From: CAYGUK01 sp964352985
GTDB lineage: Bacteria > Pseudomonadota > Gammaproteobacteria > JAHCLG01
Assembly: GCA_964352985.1 (NCBI GenBank)
Contig: CAYGUK010000165.1
Location: 1-6,258 of the forward strand
Direction of reading: 5' to 3'
Length of the DNA stretch: 6,258 bases
Shown here: positions 1 to 5,974 of the stretch, in pieces
Layout of the letters: every line of letters starts with the position of its first letter
Numbering within the stretch: position 1 is the stretch's first letter
Notes under the pieces: model-generated
The model's input: the letters and a program-made list of their open reading frames with translations, nothing else
Databases searched by the model: none
What the model was told of the DNA's origin: nothing
Program-made: the position numbers and the translations under genes

Positions 1-45
1 TTCGTTTTTATTCACAAACATTCTTGCAAAAACGGGTGGGTCCAT
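1..45 (-). CDS. Start of an unidentified minus-strand gene (partial, runs off the left edge)
   Basis: Read on the minus strand, an ATG at 45-43 opens a frame that stays open to the window edge and encodes MDPPVFARMFVNKNE. An AGGGT sequence (complement of 53-57) lies 7 bases before the ATG, an acceptable ribosome binding site. Only 15 residues are visible, so the product cannot be named. The segment ARMFVNKNE weakly resembles the first residues of some IS4/IS1634-type transposases. Together with the inverted repeats directly behind the start, this makes a mobile element possible, but that is inference from very little sequence. A chance open frame of 15 codons is also quite possible. Confidence 0.3.
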   Translation of the reverse strand, partial: MDPPVFARMFVNKNE

Positions 46-65
46 ATAAGTTACCCTGATAATAC

Positions 66-96
66 TGCCTAACCTGGCAAAGCCAGGCTAACGGCA
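66..96. repeat. Two-tier inverted repeat (stem-loop)
   Basis: CCTGGC (73-78) and GCCAGG (82-87) form a perfect 6-bp stem closed by AAA. Around it TGCC (66-69) pairs with GGCA (93-96) across a small internal loop, giving a nested hairpin. There is no run of T after it on the plus strand or of A before it, so it does not look like a plain intrinsic terminator. It directly abuts the next hairpin at 97-128. It could be the leader of the minus-strand gene, part of a structured RNA, or the subterminal region of an insertion sequence. Confidence 0.6.
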
Positions 97-128
97 CTTA
101 AGGGTAGAATCGCGATTCTCCCCTTAAG
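97..128. repeat. Long near-perfect inverted repeat
   Basis: CTTAAGGG (97-104) pairs with CCCTTAAG (121-128). After one T/C mismatch (105/120), AGAAT (106-110) pairs with ATTCT (115-119) around a CGCG loop (111-114). That makes 13 pairs and one mismatch in 32 bases. The inner 14 bases, 106-119, are a perfect palindrome and could also bind a dimeric protein as duplex DNA. No T-run follows on either strand, so a terminator is unlikely. The repeat lies about 170 bases upstream of the gene at 300 and behind the start of the minus-strand frame at 45. Confidence 0.65.
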
Positions 129-231
129 AATCCCCATCGCGTAAGGAAAGTCTATTCTTTTCAGAGTTTATATGTTTTAGCTTAAATTTGGTGAATCGTT
201 ACATAAAAATTAATTATTCAATTTACCCCGA

Positions 232-260
232 TTGACTAATCTAATTTAATTCAGTATAAA
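232..260 (+). promoter_or_regulatory. Sigma70-type promoter for the gene at 300
   Basis: TTGACT (232-237) and TATAAA (255-260) match the -35 and -10 consensus at five of six positions each, separated by exactly 17 bases. Transcription would start near 267, leaving a leader of about 33 bases before the ATG at 300. This is the best promoter match in the window and the main reason to treat the short reading frame at 300 as an expressed gene. The region is very AT-rich, so chance matches are commoner than usual. Confidence 0.6.
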
Positions 261-299
261 TTCAATTACAAATACAATAATAATTTATTAGGTTATACA

Positions 300-575
300 A
301 TGAGTGAGTTCGATTTTTTTTCTGGTTTTTTCCAAACAGGATATCTTACAACACATTTAAACCATATTATCGGACGGCATAACACAATTAAATATATCAT
401 AGATTATGCGCCAATTATCATTCCTATTGGTTTATACCTTGTGGGAGAGGATAGTGAAAGCATAAGAGACTATAATTTAGGGCTTTTATTTGCATTGTCA
501 GATGAATTAAATGCGTATTTTGAAGATAATCAAACACTAGCTGAACGTTTCTTGCCAATCCAACCATTACGATAA
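300..575 (+). CDS. Short hypothetical protein, possibly frameshifted near its end
   Basis: This encodes 91 residues that I do not recognise. A minimal ribosome binding site, AGG at 290-292, lies 7 bases before the ATG, and a near-consensus promoter lies just upstream. The N-terminus is rich in Phe (DFFSGFF, residues 5-11). A hydrophobic stretch at residues 36-49 (YAPIIIPIGLYLVG) is too short and proline-broken for a clear membrane helix. The second half looks helical and acidic (residues 50-82, ending TLAERFLP). The frame ends abruptly in QPLR, while the +1 frame across the same place stays open to 678 and encodes protein-like sequence, so the gene may originally have been about 125-127 residues. 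It stands alone, with over 500 bases to the next gene. Function unknown. Confidence 0.5.
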   Translation: MSEFDFFSGFFQTGYLTTHLNHIIGRHNTIKYIIDYAPIIIPIGLYLVGEDSESIRDYNLGLLFALSDELNAYFEDNQTLAERFLPIQPLR

Positions 576-678
576 ATTTAAAAATATTTTTGAATATCAC
601 TTCCCGCATATTTTACAATCGAAAGATTGGGAATCTATATTAATTTTGCAAACGCCGTTCTGTAAATTCATAAGGTAA
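541..678 (+). pseudogene. Possible frameshifted C-terminal part of the gene at 300
   Basis: In the +1 frame relative to the gene at 300, codons are open from 541 to the TAA at 676-678. From about 565 they read HYDKFKNIFEYHFPHILQ and continue through SKDWESILILQTPFCKFIR. There is no start codon with a ribosome binding site, so it would not be translated alone. It makes sense only as the tail of the upstream frame after a one-base insertion (or two-base deletion) around 553-575. At this AT content, an open frame of some 45 codons is uncommon but not rare by chance. The alternative is ordinary non-coding DNA. Confidence 0.28.
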
Positions 679-1009
679 TTTTATCGATTCAAACTCTCTA
701 CTGAGAAAAATTTGAGAATTTTCGATGAGTTTATTTCATAATATTCTCAGCCAAATTTCTAAGTATTTTAAATATCATCACTGAATTATAAAAACAATGT
801 CTTAAAACCGATTTCATGTTGACTCTAATTAAATAGTAGCGAGCTGGAGGGGTAGTATATAAGAGCTGAAATCAATCAATTTAAATAAAAGAATTGTACT
901 CGATTTTTGCTTGCGATATGTCACAATGATTGTTATAGAAATACTTAGGTATATCTGAATATAATTTTACAAGCTTACCAATTTTTTTTTAAACCCTATA
1001 TTTCCGACA
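679..1009. other. AT-rich spacer with small palindromes and weak signals
   Basis: I find no convincing gene here. CTGAGAA (701-707) is complementary to TTCTCAG (744-750), a loose 7-bp inverted repeat with a 36-base loop. Inside it, an ATG at 725 opens a 19-codon frame ending at 784. A GGAGGGG sequence (846-852) looks like a strong ribosome binding site but has no start codon at a useful distance. TTGCGA (911-916) and TATAGA (934-939), 17 bases apart, form a weak promoter candidate pointing towards the gene at 1085. A run of nine T (982-990) is not preceded by a usable hairpin. Confidence 0.5.
923..933. promoter_or_regulatory. Palindromic operator-like site
   Basis: ACAAT-G-ATTGT is a perfect 11-base palindrome lying between the -35 and -10 of the weak promoter candidate at 911-939. 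The same ACAATGATT core returns at 1044-1052, where ACAA (1044-1047) and TTGT (1053-1056) again form an inverted repeat. That second copy is just after the -10 of the promoter candidate nearest the gene at 1085. Two related sites at two candidate promoters could be binding sites for a regulator. In DNA this AT-rich the match may be accidental. Confidence 0.25.
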
Positions 1010-1038
1010 TTAACGCAGGGTAGAAATCATATTATAAA
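1010..1038 (+). promoter_or_regulatory. Candidate promoter for the gene at 1085
   Basis: TTAACG (1010-1015, four of six matches) and TATAAA (1033-1038, five of six) are 17 bases apart. Transcription would begin near 1045, giving a leader of about 40 bases. TATACA at 1041-1046 is an alternative -10 but has no matching -35. Confidence 0.4.
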
Positions 1039-1073
1039 TGTATACAATGATTTTGTTAATAAAACACAATAAT

Positions 1074-1078
1074 AAGGA
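1074..1078 (+). promoter_or_regulatory. Ribosome binding site that favours the start at 1085
   Basis: AAGGA at 1074-1078 is followed by two consecutive ATG codons at 1082 and 1085. The spacing is 3 bases to the first and 6 to the second, so the second ATG is the more likely start. The proteins differ by a single Met. Confidence 0.6.
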
Positions 1079-1084
1079 TTAATG

Positions 1085-1702
1085 ATGTTTTCACTAACTC
1101 AAAGGTTGTTACAAACTGTAAGCGTAGATAATCTTGATATATCTAAGGATGAAGCAAATGTTTTATTTTCTGAACAGTGTTTTAAATCACTTGTGACCAA
1201 TCTTGCCATTCATTATGCGAGTAAAACATTTGGTCAACAAGCTGTCCTGGCTGAACATCGATTTGCATTTCATCCTCACCATGATCAAGTTGGCAATCTA
1301 AAACAAAGTGTCGCATTGAGTTTATTTGAATTAAGAACGAACCAAGGTGAAGCACCGCATTATTTTTTTATTTTAAGTTGTTTCGCTCTGGTACCACTTG
1401 GTCAACATAATCATAACAATATGCCGCAGTTAGTTTCTTTTTCCCAAGCTACGAATTATTTAGTTGCTCAAAAACTGGATTTATTTGCATTGCCAGTAGC
1501 CGACCAACAAGGTAAGGATTATCTATCTCGTCTTCCGGCATTATTCCACTTTACAAAACAAGAAGTTGGAATTTCCGTGGGTACTTCATTACGAGTAACC
1601 AATCAGGAAGTCGATTGTTCTAACAAGACAACGCTTTCCATTCCTGACGCGGAAATTGAAACGAGTCAAGAGACATCATTTGTGTTAGGTCGACACCTTT
1701 AA
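1085..1702 (+). CDS. Uncharacterised 205-residue protein
   Basis: I do not recognise this protein. It has a good ribosome binding site (AAGGA, 6-base spacing), a plausible promoter upstream and sensible codon use throughout, so it is very likely a real gene. There is no signal peptide and no full membrane helix; the longest hydrophobic run is residues 94-105, within HYFFILSCFALVPLG. Histidines cluster at 58, 63, 65 and 66 and again at 108 and 110, and there are three isolated cysteines (32, 99, 178), but no known metal-binding pattern is clear. Residues 75-137 look like a mixed alpha/beta core. The tail (188-205) has Glu190, Glu192 and Glu196 followed by FVLGRHL, which recalls the Glu-rich C-terminal signal of some Dot/Icm effectors. 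It lies alone, 106 bases before aspS, and aspS seems to have its own promoter. Confidence 0.8.
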   Translation: MFSLTQRLLQTVSVDNLDISKDEANVLFSEQCFKSLVTNLAIHYASKTFGQQAVLAEHRFAFHPHHDQVGNLKQSVALSLFELRTNQGEAPHYFFILSCFALVPLGQHNHNNMPQLVSFSQATNYLVAQKLDLFALPVADQQGKDYLSRLPALFHFTKQEVGISVGTSLRVTNQEVDCSNKTTLSIPDAEIETSQETSFVLGRHL

Positions 1703-1742
1703 CTTTAACTAACTTCCTCAGACTTAAAATCCCGAGAACTAG

Positions 1743-1771
1743 TTGGTAATTTCATTGATTCCCGCTAGAAT
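1743..1771 (+). promoter_or_regulatory. Promoter of the aspS operon
   Basis: TTGGTA (1743-1748, four of six matches) and TAGAAT (1766-1771, five of six) are separated by exactly 17 bases. Transcription would start near 1778, with a leader of about 31 bases to the aspS ATG. The -35 element occupies the in-frame TTG at 1743, which argues against that codon being the true start. No terminator is visible between the gene at 1085 and this promoter, so some read-through is possible. Confidence 0.55.
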
Positions 1772-1808
1772 TGACTGTTTTTCAAATAGCAACAATAGGA
1801 ATGAAACG

Positions 1809-3578
1809 ATGAGAAGCCATTATTGTGGCCAAGTGACTGAGTCCTTATTAGGTGAAGAGGTGACATTGTGCGGGTGGGTGAAACGCCGACGTGATCATGG
1901 CGGGGTGATTTTTATTGACTTACGTGACCGGAGTGGTCTCGTGCAAGTTGTCTATGATCCTGAAAGCAAAGCCGTTTTTGAAATTGCCGAAACCGTTCGC
2001 AATGAATATGTGCTTCACGTCAAAGGCCGAGTTCGGCCGCGGCCCGAAGGCACAGTCAATCCAGAGATGACCACCGGGCAAGTTGAAGTGTTGGGTTTGG
2101 AATTAACGATCCTCAATAATGTTCAACCGCTTCCGTTCACACCTGATGATAATCAACACATTAATGAAGAAACACGTTTACGTTTTCGCTACATCGATTT
2201 AAGACGACCTGAGATGTTGGCGCGTTTAGAATTCCGTTCCAAAATGGTGAACAATTTACGCAATTATCTTGAAGGTAAGCAATTCATCGATGTTGAAACA
2301 CCTTATCTTACCAAAGCGACACCAGAAGGCGCACGCGATTATTTAGTTCCCTCAAGAACTCATCCCGGTGAATTCTTTGCACTCCCACAATCGCCTCAAA
2401 TTTTTAAAGAATTATTAATGGTGGGCGGTATTGAAAGATATTATCAAGTCGTGCGTTGTTTTCGTGATGAAGATTTACGTGCCGATAGACAACCTGAATT
2501 TACCCAGTTAGATATTGAAATGTCTTTTGTTGATGAAAATGATGTGCAAGCATTAGCAGAAGATATGATTAGAAAATGTTTTAAAGCGTTGCTCAATGTC
2601 GATTTACCAAATCCATTTCCGCGCATGACTTACGCCAAAGCCATGTCTAGCTATGGTAGTGATAAGCCCGATTTACGTATCGATTTAGAATTAATTGATA
2701 TTGATGATTTAGTTTGTCATGTTGACTTTCGAGTGTTTAGTAACGCAGCACAAGATCCAGATGGTCGTGTAGCAGCATTATTATTACCCAACGGTGCAAA
2801 ATTACTAACTCGCAAACAATTAGATGATTACGGAATTTATGTTAATCAATTTGGCGCGAAAGGATTAGCCTATATCAAGATAAATAGCTTAGATCAAGGC
2901 TTAAATGGTTTGCAATCGCCGATTATTAAATTCCTCACCGAAGAAGTCGCATTCGCGATTATCGAAAGATTACAAGCTAAAGTGGGCGATATCATTTTCT
3001 TTGGCGCAGATAAAGTTAATATTGTAAGTGATGCCTTAGGGGCTTTACGCTTAAAATTAGGTGAAGATTGCAATCTTATAAAAGACGAATGGCAACCATT
3101 GTGGGTAGTGGATTTTCCATTATTTGAAAAAGACGGAAATGATTTTGCTCCCATGCATCATCCTTTTACCGCCAGCCATTTGGAAACAGTAGAACAATTG
3201 CTACAAGCCGATTTAGCGAAAGTTAAATCTCGCGCTTACGATATGGTGTTAAATGGTACGGAATTAGGTGGTGGGTCGATTCGTATTCATCGCTACGACA
3301 TGCAAATGGCCGTGTTAAAATTATTGAAATTATCCGAAGAAGACGCGCAAGATAAATTTGGACATTTATTAGATGCGTTAAAATCAGGCTGCCCACCTAT
3401 TGGTGGTCTAGCGTTTGGTTTAGATAGATTAGCGATGCTAATGACAAAAAGTAAATCATTACGTGACATCATTGCTTTTCCAAAAACACAAACTGCATCT
3501 TGCCCATTGACTAATGCGCCATCAAAAGTTGAAAGTAAACAATTGCGTGAACTATCAATCGCTATCAAGGAGAAATAA
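1809..3578 (+). CDS. aspS: Aspartate--tRNA ligase, probably non-discriminating
   Basis: This class IIb synthetase charges tRNA with L-aspartate using ATP, in the cytoplasm. The 589 residues match the 590 of the E. coli enzyme, starting MRSHYCGQ like E. coli MRTEYCGQ. The ATG is preceded by AGGA (1797-1800) at 8 bases. An in-frame TTG at 1743 would add 22 residues unlike the family and falls in the promoter. An N-terminal OB-fold for the anticodon (about 1-108) leads into the catalytic domain, with TKATPEGARDYLVPSR (168-183), QSPQ (194-197) and motif 2 (RCFRDEDLRADRQPEFTQLD, 216-235). The bacterial insertion domain and motif 3 (GLAFGLDRLAML) follow. His30 and Gly81 replace the Leu30 and Lys81 of E. 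coli; this pair marks non-discriminating AspRS, which also charges tRNA-Asn. The first 290 codon bases are notably GC-rich. nadA follows with a one-base overlap. Confidence 0.98.
   Translation: MRSHYCGQVTESLLGEEVTLCGWVKRRRDHGGVIFIDLRDRSGLVQVVYDPESKAVFEIAETVRNEYVLHVKGRVRPRPEGTVNPEMTTGQVEVLGLELTILNNVQPLPFTPDDNQHINEETRLRFRYIDLRRPEMLARLEFRSKMVNNLRNYLEGKQFIDVETPYLTKATPEGARDYLVPSRTHPGEFFALPQSPQIFKELLMVGGIERYYQVVRCFRDEDLRADRQPEFTQLDIEMSFVDENDVQALAEDMIRKCFKALLNVDLPNPFPRMTYAKAMSSYGSDKPDLRIDLELIDIDDLVCHVDFRVFSNAAQDPDGRVAALLLPNGAKLLTRKQLDDYGIYVNQFGAKGLAYIKINSLDQGLNGLQSPIIKFLTEEVAFAIIERLQAKVGDIIFFGADKVNIVSDALGALRLKLGEDCNLIKDEWQPLWVVDFPLFEKDGNDFAPMHHPFTASHLETVEQLLQADLAKVKSRAYDMVLNGTELGGGSIRIHRYDMQMAVLKLLKLSEEDAQDKFGHLLDALKSGCPPIGGLAFGLDRLAMLMTKSKSLRDIIAFPKTQTASCPLTNAPSKVESKQLRELSIAIKEK
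3567..3572 (+). promoter_or_regulatory. nadA ribosome binding site inside the end of aspS
   Basis: AAGGAG lies 5 bases before the nadA ATG and within the last codons of aspS. Together with the TAATG stop/start overlap (3576-3580), it indicates translational coupling of aspS and nadA. Confidence 0.8.
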
Positions 3579-4681
3579 TGTTTAGTGAAAAAGCAAAGGC
3601 ATTTGACTCCTATTTTCAATTGTCTGAAGCAGAGTGTCATGAAAAAATTGTCGCTGCAAAAAAAACGTTAGGTGATCAACTTATGTTGCTTTGTCACCAT
3701 TATCAGCGTGATGAAGTGTTTAAACATGCTGATGCCAGTGGTGATTCTCTTGGTTTAGCGAAAAAAGCTGCGGCATCTTCGGCAAAATATATTGTATTTT
3801 GTGGCGTTCATTTTATGGCTGAAGTTTCTGATATTTTAACGCGAGATGATCAAGTTACTATATTACCCGATTTATCTGCTGGTTGTTCTATGGCGGACAT
3901 GGCAAATTTACCGGCGGTTGAAAGAGCTTGGCGCGAATTAAATGAAGTGATCGATGTTGAAAATGAAGTGACGCCCATCACTTATATTAATTCTTCTGCA
4001 AAATTAAAAGCATTTTGTGGCGAACACGGTGGCATCACTTGCACCTCAACGAATGCTGAAAAAATCTTGCGTTGGGCCTTTAAACAAAGACCACGCGCTT
4101 TATTTTTTCCTGATCAGCACTTGGGGCGTAATACCGCTTTTTTTCAAATGAATATTGATCATAGCGAAATGGCTCTATGGGATTTCATGAAACCATATGG
4201 TGGTTTAACTCATGATCAAATTAAAAAAGCAAAAATATTTTTATGGAAAGGTTTTTGCTCGGTTCATGAAAAATTTAAACCAGAACATATCGATAATTAT
4301 AAAAAACAATTTCCGAATGTCTATGTTTTAGCTCATCCAGAGTCTGATTTTTCAGTATGTGAAAAATCTGATTTTATGGGATCGACGTCACAGATTATTC
4401 AAAAAATTGAAGCTTTACCACATGGCACACATTGTTTAGTTGCAACTGAATTTAATTTAGTGAATCGTTTAAATGATCAATTTAAAGATCAAAATAAAAT
4501 CGTTAAATTTATGTCACCTACGATGAGTTTATGCTCTACGATGTTTCGGATCGATCCAGAGCATTTAGCTTGGGTTTGTGATAATCTGGTTTCAGGTAAT
4601 GTGGTTAATCAAATCACTGTACCAAAAGAAACTGCAACACACGCAATAACCGCATTGCAGAGAATGTTTGAAATATCTTAA
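3578..4681 (+). CDS. nadA: Quinolinate synthase, Bacillus-like form
   Basis: NadA condenses iminoaspartate (made from L-aspartate by NadB) with dihydroxyacetone phosphate to give quinolinate, the precursor of NAD, using a [4Fe-4S] cluster. The 367 residues show three related repeats. Active-site elements are visible: H40-x-Y42, GDS (55-57), YINSS (136-140), CTSTNA (155-160), PDQHLG (178-183) and HPE (253-255). The likely cluster ligands are Cys103 (AGCSMA), Cys227 (GFCSVHEKF) and Cys319 (SLCSTM), spaced like Cys110/230/320 of Bacillus subtilis. The length (Bacillus 368, E. coli 347) and an expanded middle (FCGEHGG and about 184-215) also fit the Bacillus-like form. The E. coli CxxCxxC tail is absent. 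It overlaps aspS by one base and its stop is part of the yebC ribosome binding site. NadB and NadC are not in the window. Confidence 0.95.
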   Translation: MFSEKAKAFDSYFQLSEAECHEKIVAAKKTLGDQLMLLCHHYQRDEVFKHADASGDSLGLAKKAAASSAKYIVFCGVHFMAEVSDILTRDDQVTILPDLSAGCSMADMANLPAVERAWRELNEVIDVENEVTPITYINSSAKLKAFCGEHGGITCTSTNAEKILRWAFKQRPRALFFPDQHLGRNTAFFQMNIDHSEMALWDFMKPYGGLTHDQIKKAKIFLWKGFCSVHEKFKPEHIDNYKKQFPNVYVLAHPESDFSVCEKSDFMGSTSQIIQKIEALPHGTHCLVATEFNLVNRLNDQFKDQNKIVKFMSPTMSLCSTMFRIDPEHLAWVCDNLVSGNVVNQITVPKETATHAITALQRMFEIS

Positions 4682-4690
4682 GGGGAGTTT

Positions 4691-5440
4691 ATGGCCGGTC
4701 ATAGTAAATGGGCAAATATCCAACATCGAAAAAGAGCTCAAGACGCAAAGCGAGGTAAATTATTTACAAAATTAATTCGCGAAATTACTATCGCTGCGAA
4801 AATGGGTGGCAGTGATATGGAAAGTAATCCACGATTACGTTTAGCGGTAGATAAAGGATTAGCCGGTAATATGACGCGCGATACGATAGATCGCGCAATT
4901 AAACGCGGTGCCGGTGAACTCGATGCTGATAATGTTGAAGAATTAATTTATGAAGGTTATGGGCCAAATGGTGTTGCCGTTATGGTTTTTTGTTTAACCG
5001 ATAATCGTAATCGTACGGTCTCTGAAGTTCGGCATGCCTTTACTAAATGTGGTGGGAATTTAGGAACAGATGGCTCTGTTGCTTATCTTTTTGATAAACG
5101 CGGTATTATTACTTTTGCTGCAGGTTGTTGTGATGAAGATACCATCATGGAAGTGGCCATTGATGCTGGTGCACTTGATGTTGTAAGTCATGATGATAGT
5201 TCGCTTGAAGTGTTAACTGAACCTGAAAATTTTGTCGATGTTAAAAAAGCCATCGAAAATAAATCACTGAAATTTGAAGATGCCGATATTACAATGATTC
5301 CACAAACAACGGTTTCATTGGATTTTGAAAATGCTGAAAAACTCATGCGTTTAGTTGATATGCTTGAAGATTGTGAAGATGTGCAAAATGTTTATACCAA
5401 TGCTGATATTGCTGATGATGTAGCAGAACAATTAGGGTAA
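4691..5440 (+). CDS. yebC: YebC/TACO1-family protein
   Basis: The 249 residues align along nearly their full length with E. coli YebC (246). The N-terminus MAGHSKWANIQHRKRAQDAKRG-type block (1-22), NMTRDTIDRAIKRG (60-73), YEGYGPNGVAVM (88-99), DNRNRTVSEVRHAF (104-117) and GGNLGTDGSVAYLF (121-134) are all conserved, as is MLEDCEDVQNVY (224-235). A small insertion around Cys146-Cys147 separates it from E. coli. The family was long annotated as transcriptional regulators. Relatives including mitochondrial TACO1 act in translation, and recent work ties bacterial YebC to ribosomes stalled on proline-rich stretches, so a ribosomal role is the better expectation. AGGGGAG (4681-4687), 3 bases before the ATG, overlaps the nadA stop. 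The position before ruvC is typical of the cluster. Confidence 0.96.
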   Translation: MAGHSKWANIQHRKRAQDAKRGKLFTKLIREITIAAKMGGSDMESNPRLRLAVDKGLAGNMTRDTIDRAIKRGAGELDADNVEELIYEGYGPNGVAVMVFCLTDNRNRTVSEVRHAFTKCGGNLGTDGSVAYLFDKRGIITFAAGCCDEDTIMEVAIDAGALDVVSHDDSSLEVLTEPENFVDVKKAIENKSLKFEDADITMIPQTTVSLDFENAEKLMRLVDMLEDCEDVQNVYTNADIADDVAEQLG

Positions 5441-5449
5441 AAACCTTTA

Positions 5450-5929
5450 ATGAAAATATTAGGGATTGATCCGGGCTCAAGGATCACAGGCTATGGAATT
5501 ATTAAAAGCCAAGGCAATAAACATATTTATCTTGCCAGTGGTTGTATTAAAGCAAAAGCGCTAACCATGCCGGAACGACTTCAACAAATTCACGCATCTC
5601 TTCGTGAAATCATTATTCAATATCAGCCAACAACTGTCGCGATTGAAGAAGTTTTTTTATATAAAAATCCGCAAAGCGCATTAAAACTGGGCCAAGCGCG
5701 GGGTGTGGCGATGGTGGCTTGCGCTGATGCGGGTTTAGAGGTTTTCGAATATAGTCCAAGAAAAGTTAAACAATCTGTCGTTGGTTATGGTGGTGCGACT
5801 AAAGATCAAATTCAACATATGGTGAAAGTGTTATTAAATTTATCTGGAACACCACAAGTCGATGCGGCAGATGCTTTAGCTATTGCGATTTGTCATAGTC
5901 ATTTCCAAGGCGTATTGCACACTAACTAA
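5450..5929 (+). CDS. ruvC: Holliday junction resolvase RuvC
   Basis: RuvC is a dimeric endonuclease that cuts four-way DNA junctions in recombination repair, working with the RuvAB branch-migration motor. The four metal-binding acidic residues, Asp7 (GIDPGS), Glu66 (IEE), Asp138 and Asp141 (VDAADALA), fall at exactly the E. coli numbers. Phe69, Lys107 and Lys118 are also kept. At 159 residues it lacks about 14 C-terminal residues of the E. coli protein (173), a tail outside the catalytic fold, so activity is expected. It begins 9 bases after yebC. The only ribosome binding candidate, AGGG (5434-5437), is 12 bases away, so translation probably depends on coupling to yebC. Confidence 0.96.
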   Translation: MKILGIDPGSRITGYGIIKSQGNKHIYLASGCIKAKALTMPERLQQIHASLREIIIQYQPTTVAIEEVFLYKNPQSALKLGQARGVAMVACADAGLEVFEYSPRKVKQSVVGYGGATKDQIQHMVKVLLNLSGTPQVDAADALAIAICHSHFQGVLHTN

Positions 5930-5974
5930 TAATATTTATTATGTCGGCACTATTTGGGCTTGGCGCATATTCTA

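Noticed and set aside
424..609. Minus-strand open frame of 61 codons opposite the gene at 300
   Set aside because: It overlaps the plus-strand gene that has the clear promoter, and has no recognisable sequence or upstream signals of its own.
846..852. GGAGGGG as the ribosome binding site of a hidden gene
   Set aside because: No ATG, GTG or TTG lies at a workable distance and the frames that follow close quickly.
982..990. Run of nine T as an intrinsic terminator
   Set aside because: The only upstream pairing is GGTA (948-951) with TACC (976-979), four pairs around a large loop, too weak for a terminator.
1743..1808. TTG start giving aspS 22 extra N-terminal residues
   Set aside because: The extra residues do not match the family, the TTG forms the -35 of the likely promoter, and the ATG at 1809 has a good ribosome binding site and the family N-terminus.
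2444..3640. Minus-strand open frames within aspS and the start of nadA
   Set aside because: They lie opposite highly conserved coding sequence of aspS and nadA and are shadows of it.
5927..5941. TAATAA-TAT-TTATTA palindrome at the ruvC stop as a terminator
   Set aside because: A perfect stem but made only of A and T, with no T-run; it would be too unstable to end transcription.
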